Source: an uncultured Thermoproteales archaeon
Lineage (GTDB): Archaea; Thermoproteota; Thermoprotei; Thermoproteales; Thermoproteaceae
Assembly (NCBI GenBank): GCA_946480885.1
Contig: CAMLLK010000075.1
Span: forward strand, 1 to 6,024
Reading direction: 5' to 3'
DNA length: 6,024 nt
Shown here one piece after another: positions 1-5,393 of this stretch. The first letter of the stretch is position 1; every line of letters starts with the position of its first letter. Under the pieces are notes generated by a model. The model was not told the DNA's origin, ran no database searches, and was given only the letters and a program-made list of their open reading frames with translations. Made by a program: the position numbers and the translations under genes.

Positions 1-71
1 CAGTGGCCCGGGGGCTTAGAGTAACCCCCAGGCTCCACATAGCCGTGTGGGGAAATGTAAGAAGTAAGTAA
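1..71 (+). CDS. queE: C-terminal end of a probable 7-carboxy-7-deazaguanine synthase (QueE), 5' end outside the window
   Basis: Only the last 22 full codons are present, read in the frame starting at base 3 and ending with TAA at 69-71. The tail includes the stretch RVTPRLHIAVWGNVR. I recognise it as the C-terminal signature of QueE proteins, which typically end in a form like RV-P-LH---WGN-RG. QueE is a radical-SAM enzyme that contracts the ring of carboxytetrahydropterin to give 7-carboxy-7-deazaguanine, on the way to preQ0; in archaea preQ0 is used for archaeosine in tRNA. The radical-SAM cysteine motif would lie upstream and cannot be seen, so the call rests on a short tail. Frames 1 and 2 of this stretch close earlier (TAA at 22-24, TAG at 17-19) and show nothing recognisable. 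The next gene starts 24 bases downstream on the same strand. Confidence 0.62.
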   Translation, partial: VARGLRVTPRLHIAVWGNVRSK

Positions 72-77
72 ATATAG
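69..77 (+). promoter_or_regulatory. Possible TATA box for the 45-residue small protein
   Basis: The sequence TAAATATAG overlaps the stop codon of the probable queE. It is centred about 23 bases before the ATG at 96, the spacing expected for an archaeal promoter giving a leaderless transcript. There is no strong Shine-Dalgarno sequence before the ATG; GGGA at 88-91 is only a partial match. The small gene may have its own promoter, or may be read through from queE. Confidence 0.35.
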
Positions 78-95
78 TAATTAGTTTGGGACGCT

Positions 96-233
96 ATGGA
101 AAAAGAACTTAAGAGGCTAGTAGACATTAGAGACTTGTTGAGAAGCGCATTGGACGACAAAGACTGGGACTTGGTAGAAGAGGCTCTAGAAGAGTTAGAG
201 AGTCTCGTGGCTGAGTTAGAAGAGAGACTTTGA
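96..233 (+). CDS. Small acidic helical protein of unknown function, 45 residues
   Basis: An ATG-to-TGA frame encodes 45 residues beginning MEKELKRLVDIRDLL and ending LEERL. About 15 of the 45 residues are Asp or Glu. Leucine, valine and isoleucine recur at 3-4 residue spacing along the whole length, giving a strong prediction of amphipathic helix or a short helical hairpin or coiled coil. A DDKDWD stretch near residues 20-25 is a likely turn between two helices. There is no signal peptide, membrane helix, cysteine or known enzyme motif. An in-frame stop at 78-80 and no other start in between fix the ATG at 96. It lies 24 bases after the probable queE on the same strand and is followed by T-rich terminator-like sequence. 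I do not recognise the family. The regular heptad-like composition and clean context argue for a real gene, perhaps a subunit or adaptor that binds another protein. Confidence 0.6.
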   Translation: MEKELKRLVDIRDLLRSALDDKDWDLVEEALEELESLVAELEERL

Positions 234-258
234 ACCACCACGGCGGTGAACATGATAG

Positions 259-272
259 TTTTTCAACTTTTT
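259..272 (+). terminator. T-rich transcription terminator after the small protein gene
   Basis: Two runs of five T (259-263 and 268-272), separated by CAAC, lie 26-39 bases after the TGA of the small protein gene. Archaeal RNA polymerase stops at such T-rich tracts without needing a hairpin, so this is a plausible end for the queE/small-gene transcript. The second run leads into TATAAATT, so the same bases could also be read as a TATA box. Confidence 0.45.
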
Positions 273-309
273 ATAAATTGTCGAGAATAGACACTTAACA
301 TCGCCGCCT

Positions 310-334
310 GTGCCTCTCCTACAAATTGAGGCGC
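310..334 (+). other. Stem-loop in the intergenic region, followed by a T-rich stretch
   Basis: GTGCCTC at 310-316 pairs with GAGGCGC at 328-334, giving a 7-bp stem (six Watson-Crick pairs and one G-U) around an 11-base loop. A pyrimidine-rich stretch ending in five T (350-354) follows about 15 bases later. It could be a secondary terminator for the plus-strand transcript or part of a small RNA whose promoter would be the TATA-like sequence at 268-279. Pairing this short also occurs by chance, so confidence is low. Confidence 0.25.
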
Positions 335-653
335 CCGCTCTTATTCGTCTTTTTCCATCATACTCTGGTGAGAAAGGGTCTATTGTTAAGGAGGCGAGTG
401 AAATCGCAATTAACAACACTGCTTAGTATGTAAGTCACTAAGCTGAGGACTGTCAATACGGGTACAGGCCAATGGCGGGTACTTGTGGACTAGGCTCTTT
501 GCATCTTGTGTAAAAGCCGCCTTTTGAGTAGTCAAAATTTTAACTTTTAGAAAGGCACTTCCACAAGGCCTCTCTGTCTCTACAATTTTATAGGACTTTG
601 ACGTTGGCTTCTCCAAAATTGGTAACATATTTTTCAGACACAAACAGCCTCGG

Positions 654-1616
654 CTATGTTACTACCGCCTTGACTTTTTTCAACGCTGTTAAGACCTCCT
701 CTTCTGATGCCCCCAGCCAATTCGCCTCGTTTAACGCTTCGCGACTTATCGCCAAGGTGCCGTCTGGCCGACGTGTTGACCTCCTCTGGATTTCCCACAT
801 GAGGCGGTAAACTCTATCTCTCTTAGCCTGGGCTCTGAGTATAGATTTCTCTAGTGAGTTGCCCATTAGAGTATACAACACGATTTCAACTATTTTGTTA
901 ATTCTGTCTGGAACACCTACCACTGACCCCCTCAGCTCAATTCTACACCTTTTCTCAACTCCTAACAACTGCGCCAGTCTCTTAGTAGCGCTCTTCGCCG
1001 TCCTTTCTTTATCTACAATCCCCCCTATGATAAATTCACTATGGGCGGCGGCTGTCTCTTCTGTAAATACACAATCCCCCTCTGGGTCTAAAACCACTGG
1101 GTTTCTCAAAGGCGGAAAGTCCCGTCTTATATTTACTCTATGTACTAACCCCCTCGCATGGAGTTGGAAGAGGTGTATAAACTCCTCTGGAGTGTTGGTA
1201 ATCCACAGAGCGCCGTCCCACCATACAGACCTCACTACATAGAGCGATGTGAGTATTTGTTCAACCAGTTCGTGTTTCTCGCCTTCTGTGTGTTCCCCCC
1301 ATAGAGAGAGGTCTATTATAAACACAGGGCCGCCGGGCGGCTCTTCTATAGACAACGGCGTGGGGCACCTCTTTTCGAGTCTCCACCTACAGACGTGACC
1401 CCCTTGTCTATACACAAGTCTCACCCCGCCCCACTCTCCTGCCACATCTCCCACCCCCTCGCCGGGGCAGAGGCGGTATCTACCCACTATTAGCCACAAT
1501 GCTACACACTGGGGCAGATCCCACTTACACTTAAGCCGCTTCGGTAGACAAATAGAGTCGACCCCCCTCTCTTTTATTTGTTTAAAAACAAACTTCCAGA
1601 GAGGCTCTAGGCCCAC
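654..1616 (-). CDS. trm10: Archaeal Trm10-family tRNA (purine-9-N1) methyltransferase
   Basis: A 320-residue protein of the SPOUT class. Trm10 enzymes transfer a methyl group from S-adenosylmethionine to N1 of A9 and/or G9 of tRNA; characterised archaeal members make m1A9 (Sulfolobus) or both (Thermococcus). The SPOUT domain spans roughly residues 95-255. It opens with FIIDLSLWGEHTEGEK (99-114), carries EFIIGGIVDKE (194-204), where Asp202 matches the proposed catalytic Asp of the family, and VPDRINKIVEIVL (235-247) in the cofactor-knot region. The N-terminal ~90 residues hold six cysteines (23, 30, 37, 50, 76, 84), and the basic C-terminal tail (KRDR, RRSTRRPDG) may contact tRNA. The start is GTG at 1614-1616; an in-frame stop five codons upstream excludes a longer protein. 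It overlaps the 3' end of the MetE-like gene by 10 bases, so the two are probably cotranscribed. Which base it methylates cannot be read from the sequence. No strong T tract follows its stop. Confidence 0.85.
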   Translation of the reverse strand: MGLEPLWKFVFKQIKERGVDSICLPKRLKCKWDLPQCVALWLIVGRYRLCPGEGVGDVAGEWGGVRLVYRQGGHVCRWRLEKRCPTPLSIEEPPGGPVFIIDLSLWGEHTEGEKHELVEQILTSLYVVRSVWWDGALWITNTPEEFIHLFQLHARGLVHRVNIRRDFPPLRNPVVLDPEGDCVFTEETAAAHSEFIIGGIVDKERTAKSATKRLAQLLGVEKRCRIELRGSVVGVPDRINKIVEIVLYTLMGNSLEKSILRAQAKRDRVYRLMWEIQRRSTRRPDGTLAISREALNEANWLGASEEEVLTALKKVKAVVT

Positions 1617-2758
1617 CAGTACTTCTTCCTAAGTATCTCCGCCGCCTTTACCATAGCTCTTAATTTTTCTAAAGCCACAGACCTGGGGAAGGCTCTATAC
1701 ATACCAGGCGCAAAGCCGCAGTCTGGGTTGAGCCAAATTCTCGTGGGGTCGACGTATTTTACAATTTTCTCTACGTGGGCAGCTACCTCCTCCGGAGTCT
1801 CTACTCTCTTGGGATCTCTTACGTCGATAGAACCGAGGCCTATTTCCTTGTCGCTAGGGAGTATTTTTACAAACTCCACAGGGTCCCCCATCTTGGGGTG
1901 TTTATACTCCACTACGTACTGCCTCACTTTTATGTCAAAGACATGGGGAGCCAGCCTCTCGTAGCCCACCACTGGGGAGTCTTCAGTAGGCCACCTGTCT
2001 AGGTGCATGCCTATACGTACAGAGGTGCCGAAGCCCTGTACGACTTCGTTGACTAAGTCCACTGCTAGTTGTATCTCGTCTCTAAGGCCTCTATATCTCT
2101 GGCCGTAGAGCTCCGACGCCACTTGTTTATACCGATCTGGCTTGTCTTGCTCAGCCTCAATTAAATCTCCCAACATAGGCTCATCTAACTGCACAAAGGC
2201 AACGCCTGCGTCGATTAGCCTAGCCACCTCTCTCCTCAGCACTTTTACATATGCCTCCGCCGCGTCTTCTGGCCTCGGGTAGTAGGGTGTCGAAATTTTC
2301 GCATGCCAAGCCTCCCACATAATTAAATAGGGCGACGGCAGCGTCACTTTTAAAGGCCTACTGGCTACTTTCTTTGCGTATTGGACTTCATCTACTGCGA
2401 GGACGCTGTCTTCTATATACCCCGCGATCACTGGACGCCATAGAGTGAGGGGGGCTTTGTACTTTTTCATAATCTCTCTGGCGTTGGGGTGTAGCTCTTC
2501 TACTCTCACAATTTTAAACCCTCTAATTTTCTGACCAACAAAAGCCACAAATGAAGTTCTTCTCTGCTCACCGTCGGTAATTACGTCGAGGCCAGCCTCC
2601 TCTTGGTCTCTAATCGCTAATTTTACAGCGTCGTCGAGATATTGAGAAAATGTCTGTTGGTCCAACTGCCCCTTTTCAAATCTCTCAAAGGCCTCAATTA
2701 GCCACTGCGGCCGTGGCCACGACCCCACTACAGAGGTTATAAACGCCCTTGGCAACAT
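1607..2758 (-). CDS. metE: Short MetE-type (cobalamin-independent methionine synthase family) methyltransferase with an altered zinc site
   Basis: A 383-residue protein matching the C-terminal catalytic barrel of MetE, without the N-terminal folate-binding half found in the ~750-residue bacterial enzyme. MetE transfers a methyl group to homocysteine to make methionine at a zinc site. Family landmarks are VVGSWPRP (10-17), ITDGEQRR (60-67), VQLDEP (189-194) and LNPDCG (343-348). By comparison with E. coli MetE (zinc ligands His641, Cys643, Glu665, Cys726), His252, probably Glu284 and Cys347 are kept, but the HxC motif reads HLD (252-254), with Asp in place of Cys. The methyl donor is unknown: such short forms can use corrinoid proteins or a separate partner, and related proteins include coenzyme M transferases, so methionine synthesis is likely but not proven. 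ATG at 2756-2758 lies 26 bases from a TATA box, suggesting a leaderless transcript. The gene overlaps the downstream trm10 by 10 bases and is divergent from the thiolase. Confidence 0.78.
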   Translation of the reverse strand: MLPRAFITSVVGSWPRPQWLIEAFERFEKGQLDQQTFSQYLDDAVKLAIRDQEEAGLDVITDGEQRRTSFVAFVGQKIRGFKIVRVEELHPNAREIMKKYKAPLTLWRPVIAGYIEDSVLAVDEVQYAKKVASRPLKVTLPSPYLIMWEAWHAKISTPYYPRPEDAAEAYVKVLRREVARLIDAGVAFVQLDEPMLGDLIEAEQDKPDRYKQVASELYGQRYRGLRDEIQLAVDLVNEVVQGFGTSVRIGMHLDRWPTEDSPVVGYERLAPHVFDIKVRQYVVEYKHPKMGDPVEFVKILPSDKEIGLGSIDVRDPKRVETPEEVAAHVEKIVKYVDPTRIWLNPDCGFAPGMYRAFPRSVALEKLRAMVKAAEILRKKYWWA

Positions 2759-2777
2759 GTAAGTCCAGAAGCCGTTG

Positions 2778-2790
2778 TTTTAAATAAATT
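2778..2790 (-). promoter_or_regulatory. TATA box for the metE-like/trm10 operon
   Basis: Read on the minus strand this is AATTTATTTAAAA, centred about 26 bases before the ATG of the MetE-like gene, with an A-rich stretch (ACAAA) just upstream in the place of a BRE. The spacing fits an archaeal promoter whose transcript begins at or next to the start codon. No Shine-Dalgarno sequence is seen between box and ATG. Confidence 0.6.
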
Positions 2791-2804
2791 TTGTCTATTC
2801 AATG

Positions 2805-2812
2805 TATATAAA
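2805..2812 (+). promoter_or_regulatory. TATA box for the thiolase gene
   Basis: TATATAAA, centred about 23 bases before the ATG at 2832, is a near-consensus archaeal TATA box. A leaderless transcript is expected, and the intervening sequence lacks a Shine-Dalgarno motif. The opposing metE-like box is only about 15 bases away, so the two divergent promoters lie almost back to back and a regulator bound there could affect both. No clear operator palindrome was recognised. Confidence 0.6.
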
Positions 2813-2831
2813 CCTATTTAGATAATATACT

Positions 2832-4040
2832 ATGACTACCGTCGGTAGGAAAATAGAAAACGTTTATCTAGTGGCATTCGCCAGAACTGCCTTTACTAGA
2901 TTTTCTAGAAGAGAGCCTCAGCGAGACGACTTTTGGGACCTCCGGCCAGAGGAGATTGCGGCGGTGGCTGTTAGACATCTCTTCGACAAGACTCACATCC
3001 CACCTGAGGCGGTAGACGATTTATTGACTGGCACTGCGCTGCCGGTTGGAGAACAGTGGCTATACGGAGGGCGGCATGTAGTATACGCCGCCAAACTGCC
3101 CTATACAATACCAGCGGCTCATATAGATAGACAATGCGCCTCTTCGATAACTACTGTGGGCTTTGGGGCGTTGGAAATCGCCACCGGTATGGCTGACGTA
3201 GTTATTGCGGGAGGCGTCGAGAAGATGTCAAAAAACCCCATGTACGAAAACCCCCACATTGAGATAAACCCTAAGTTTCTCACAGAGGAGGAATACGTAA
3301 GGCTATACAACCTCCCCATTGGCTACGTCATGGGCCTCACCGCAGAGAGATTGGCTGAGGTCTCTGGGATAAAGAGAGAGGAGATGGACGCATGGTCTTA
3401 TAGAAGTCATAAAAAAGCCGTAGAGGCGTATGAAAAAGGCTACTTTAGAGAAGAAATCGTCCCAGTAGAGGTGGAGAGAGAGGGGCAGAGACGTGTGATA
3501 AATAGTGACCAGTCGGTGAGGCCGGACACCACACTAGAGGCTTTGGCTAAGCTCCCGCCCGTCTTTAAGCCAGACGGCGTCATCACAGCGGGTAACTCAT
3601 CCCCACTCAACTCTGGAGCGGCCTACGTTATGTTGGCCTCTGGCGAGGCTGTTAAAAAATACGGCCTGGAGCCTCTGGCGAAGATTAGAGCAGTTGCTTT
3701 CGCCGGCGTGCCGCCTGAGGTGATGGGCATGGGGCCTGTTCCCGCTTCGAAAAAGGCCTTGGAAAAGGCAGGGCTCGCAGTTAGACAAATTGGGAGGTGG
3801 GAAATCAACGAGGCGTTTGCCGTAGTGACTCTATACGCAATTAAAGAACTAGGCCTGGACCCCGAAGTTGTGAATACTAGAGGAGGCGCTATAGCCATTG
3901 GCCATCCCCTGGGGGCCACCGGGGCGAGGATAATTGGGACGCTGGCTAGACAACTACAAATAGACGGGGTGGATTTCGGCGTGGCCACTCTCTGCGTCGG
4001 TGGGGGGCAGGGGGCGGCCCTAGTTCTAGAGAGAGTTTAG
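2832..4040 (+). CDS. Thiolase (acetyl-CoA C-acyltransferase / acetoacetyl-CoA thiolase)
   Basis: A complete 402-residue thiolase, close to the family's usual ~390-400. Thiolases cleave 3-ketoacyl-CoA with CoA, or condense two acetyl-CoA in reverse. All four catalytic elements are visible: the nucleophile Cys102 in DRQCASS, Asn326 in NEAFA (326-330), His358 in AIGHPLGATGAR, and the base Cys388 in TLCVGGGQGAA. Other family landmarks are GGVEKMSKNPM (127-137), MGLTAER (167-173) and ITAGNSSPLNSGAA (251-264). This full set is typical of classical acetyl-CoA acetyltransferases and ketoacyl-CoA thiolases and differs from the archaeal mevalonate-pathway thiolase, which normally sits beside HMG-CoA synthase and a DUF35 protein; neither is next to it here. 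Chain length cannot be judged from sequence alone. In Thermoproteales, plausible roles are cleaving acetoacetyl-CoA in the dicarboxylate/4-hydroxybutyrate cycle or fatty-acid oxidation. It is a single-gene unit, divergent from the metE-like gene, cytoplasmic, with its own TATA box. Confidence 0.93.
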   Translation: MTTVGRKIENVYLVAFARTAFTRFSRREPQRDDFWDLRPEEIAAVAVRHLFDKTHIPPEAVDDLLTGTALPVGEQWLYGGRHVVYAAKLPYTIPAAHIDRQCASSITTVGFGALEIATGMADVVIAGGVEKMSKNPMYENPHIEINPKFLTEEEYVRLYNLPIGYVMGLTAERLAEVSGIKREEMDAWSYRSHKKAVEAYEKGYFREEIVPVEVEREGQRRVINSDQSVRPDTTLEALAKLPPVFKPDGVITAGNSSPLNSGAAYVMLASGEAVKKYGLEPLAKIRAVAFAGVPPEVMGMGPVPASKKALEKAGLAVRQIGRWEINEAFAVVTLYAIKELGLDPEVVNTRGGAIAIGHPLGATGARIIGTLARQLQIDGVDFGVATLCVGGGQGAALVLERV

Positions 4041-4070
4041 ATACATATTATTAGTAGAAAGGGGCTTGTT

Positions 4071-4086
4071 GAAAAAAGACTTATAT
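4071..4086 (+). promoter_or_regulatory. Promoter-like sequence on the plus strand facing the end of the permease operon
   Basis: GAAAAAAGACTTATATA reads like an archaeal BRE plus TATA box (purine/A-rich element, then CTTATATA). A transcript would begin near 4108 and run antisense to the microprotein and the 3' end of the permease gene. No start codon with a sensible frame follows, so it would make a noncoding antisense RNA. The same bases serve the minus strand as stop codon and T tract, which explains much of the resemblance. Confidence 0.22.
4072..4077 (-). terminator. T6 tract ending the permease/microprotein transcript
   Basis: Read on the minus strand, GTCTTTTTTC starts a few bases after the TAA of the microprotein (4081-4083). 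A run of six T directly after the last gene is a likely archaeal intrinsic terminator for the minus-strand unit. It lies in the gap between this unit and the convergent thiolase gene. No equivalent T tract follows the thiolase stop on the plus strand. Confidence 0.45.
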
Positions 4087-4179
4087 ACACCACACCGCCA
4101 ATTGTCTCCACGCCTTAAAAGTCCGATAGGCCACGTAGATAGCTAAAGCTGCGATAACAACGTCGACGAAAAAACGCAT
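4081..4179 (-). CDS. One-helix membrane microprotein (32 residues) coupled to the FtsX-like permease
   Basis: The ATG at 4179-4177 shares its first base with the TAA stop of the permease gene (TAATG), the classic arrangement for translational coupling by reinitiation. The frame gives 32 residues, beginning MRFFVDVVIAALAIYVAY and continuing through RTFKAW to VWCI. Residues 3-18 form one hydrophobic helix with a single Asp at position 6, followed by a short basic stretch (Arg19, Lys22, Arg25) and aromatic residues. The basic residues after the helix predict an outside N-terminus and a cytoplasmic C-terminus, or a helix lying in the membrane. I recognise no family. Its position, overlap and composition suggest a small accessory subunit of the permease, or a membrane-targeted tail that was once part of it. 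A T6 tract follows its stop. A short frame with this composition could arise by chance, so its reality rests on the overlap and on the membrane-like sequence. Confidence 0.5.
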   Translation of the reverse strand: MRFFVDVVIAALAIYVAYRTFKAWRQLAVWCI

Positions 4180-5378
4180 TATTCATATCTCAGAGCCTGG
4201 ACGATATTTATTCTACTCGCCCTTATTGCAGGTAGAAGCGCGCCGGCTAAGTTTATAGACAACACTATAAATGCCGTAGTCGCAATGGTTACTGGGTCGA
4301 GGACTAGTTTATCCATCTCCATGATGAACGCGTGTCTAGCCCCGAAGTCCCCGGCGGCGGCGCTACTAGTCCTTTGCCCAAACAACGCCGCAGGACCTGC
4401 GTTTGACAACGGTATTAACAACGCCATGCCAATGGCTATTCCTATCAACGCGATTAGAAAAGCCTCCCCTAGGAATAGAGTCAATATTTGCCTCCTCCTA
4501 AAGCCTATAGACCTCATAATCCCAATTTCCCTAGTCCTATGTAACACATTAATAGACATAGTGTCGTAGAGCCACAGCGCCGTTATTAAAGTACTCACCC
4601 CTGCCACCACTGCCAAAAACATTTGGAAAGAGGTGAAGAAGTTATTTATCGACTCTAACACGGCAAGCGGCGACACTACGTCTACGTTTGGGAAGTTTGC
4701 TCTAATCTCTCTACTAATTGCCTCTATCTTCGACGTGTCGTCAACAAACAACAAAACTACGTTGTATGTAGTTACGCCTGTCAAATGTCTAAATGTATTT
4801 ATGTCAATCAAGACAGCCCTCCTCGTGTCGAAGAAGGCAATTGTCCCCGTGGACAAGACGCCAGATGCTATAATTGTCTGTGAACGCCTCCCCACAGATA
4901 GCGAGGCAGGAGACCCCACAGACACTTTCTCTTCGCCCGTAGTCCTGTCGAAAGAGACGAAGTAGCCAATTAATACGAAGTTGGAAGATATAAACATGTC
5001 GCCTTTATACAACGCAGTTCTAGGCAAAACAAATTCCAAGTACGAGGGGTCTAGGCCGTAGAGTGTAACTGGTATAGAAGAGCCGCTGCTTGTTTTAACC
5101 ACCCCCCGGGCAGTGGCGATCGGCACTACAGACGCCACTCCCTCAATCATTGAAAGCGTGGCCACGTCAGCGTCTGTGAACATTGCGCCGCTGACGGAGA
5201 TGAGATTAGTCTGAAAATTTTTTGTAAAATAGTCTGTTAAGTAGGCCTTAAATGTCTCCCCCAGCAACAACGCATAGCTCAACGCAGTGAAGGCAATAAC
5301 GACACCAATAATGGCGCCTATAGTACGGCCCTTCCGCTCCCACAGCCCTTGCCACGACATTTTAAAAAGCTCAAACAT
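4179..5378 (-). CDS. FtsX/MacB-type ABC transporter permease
   Basis: A 399-residue membrane protein with the four-helix MacB/FtsX plan: helix 1 at about 20-40, a large extracytoplasmic MacB-core-like domain from about 41 to 245, then helices at about 252-272, 303-325 and 362-385. Family marks are the basic start (LWERKGRTIGAIIGVV), the coupling segment RTREIGIMRSIGFRRRQIL (281-299) that contacts the ATPase, and the end PAIRASRINIVQALRYE. Such permeases work with a separate LolD/MacB-type ATPase, moving lipids, peptides or proteins or passing a force across the membrane; the substrate is not evident. No ATPase gene is next to it in the window. An Ala/Ser/Gly-rich stretch (about 328-350) lies between helices 3 and 4. 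ATG at 5376-5378 follows an AT-rich box, and the stop overlaps the start of a 32-residue membrane microprotein. The UPF0282 gene lies 35 bases upstream on the same strand, so a shared transcript is possible. Confidence 0.92.
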   Translation of the reverse strand: MFELFKMSWQGLWERKGRTIGAIIGVVIAFTALSYALLLGETFKAYLTDYFTKNFQTNLISVSGAMFTDADVATLSMIEGVASVVPIATARGVVKTSSGSSIPVTLYGLDPSYLEFVLPRTALYKGDMFISSNFVLIGYFVSFDRTTGEEKVSVGSPASLSVGRRSQTIIASGVLSTGTIAFFDTRRAVLIDINTFRHLTGVTTYNVVLLFVDDTSKIEAISREIRANFPNVDVVSPLAVLESINNFFTSFQMFLAVVAGVSTLITALWLYDTMSINVLHRTREIGIMRSIGFRRRQILTLFLGEAFLIALIGIAIGMALLIPLSNAGPAALFGQRTSSAAAGDFGARHAFIMEMDKLVLDPVTIATTAFIVLSINLAGALLPAIRASRINIVQALRYE

Positions 5379-5393
5379 AGTTAGAATTATGTG

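Larger units (their letters stand above)
234..653. other. Convergent intergenic region of about 420 bases with no convincing gene
   Basis: This gap lies between the plus-strand small gene and the minus-strand trm10, so both neighbours are transcribed into it. Its base composition is more AT-rich than the flanking genes. It holds the T tracts at 259-272, a hairpin at 310-334, a near-palindrome GTCAAAATTTTAAC around 531-544, and two minus-strand open frames (a 77-codon one opening with TTG at 643, with its first ATG at 628; and a 67-codon one opening with GTG at 419). Neither frame has a good start context, a recognisable motif or codon use like the neighbours, and they overlap only at their ends. 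No tRNA (no T-arm motif), CRISPR repeat or clear C/D-box pair was found. It may be plain spacer, a decayed gene, or the site of an unrecognised small RNA. Confidence 0.5.

Noticed and set aside
241..257. Possible C/D-box RNA (ATGATAG resembling a C box)
   Set aside because: The C-box match is imperfect and no D box (CTGA) lies at a suitable distance on the same strand.
216..419. Minus-strand frame of 67 codons
   Set aside because: It opens with GTG, runs through the T-rich terminator region and into the small plus-strand gene, and resembles no protein.
531..544. Near-palindrome GTCAAAATTTTAAC as an operator
   Set aside because: It lies downstream of convergent genes, away from any promoter, and AT-rich palindromes of this length are common by chance.
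410..643. Minus-strand frame of 77 codons downstream of trm10
   Set aside because: It opens with TTG (first ATG at 628), ends in Cys-Cys, has AT-rich codon use unlike its neighbours and no recognisable motif. It could be a gene relic but cannot be supported as a gene.
859..1242. Plus-strand frame of 127 codons opposite trm10
   Set aside because: It is the mirror of a well-supported minus-strand gene; its Ser/Thr/Leu/Pro-rich translation is typical of an antisense shadow.
3623..3988. Minus-strand frame of 121 codons opposite the thiolase
   Set aside because: It lies fully inside the thiolase gene, whose catalytic motifs are on the other strand, and has no motif or promoter of its own.
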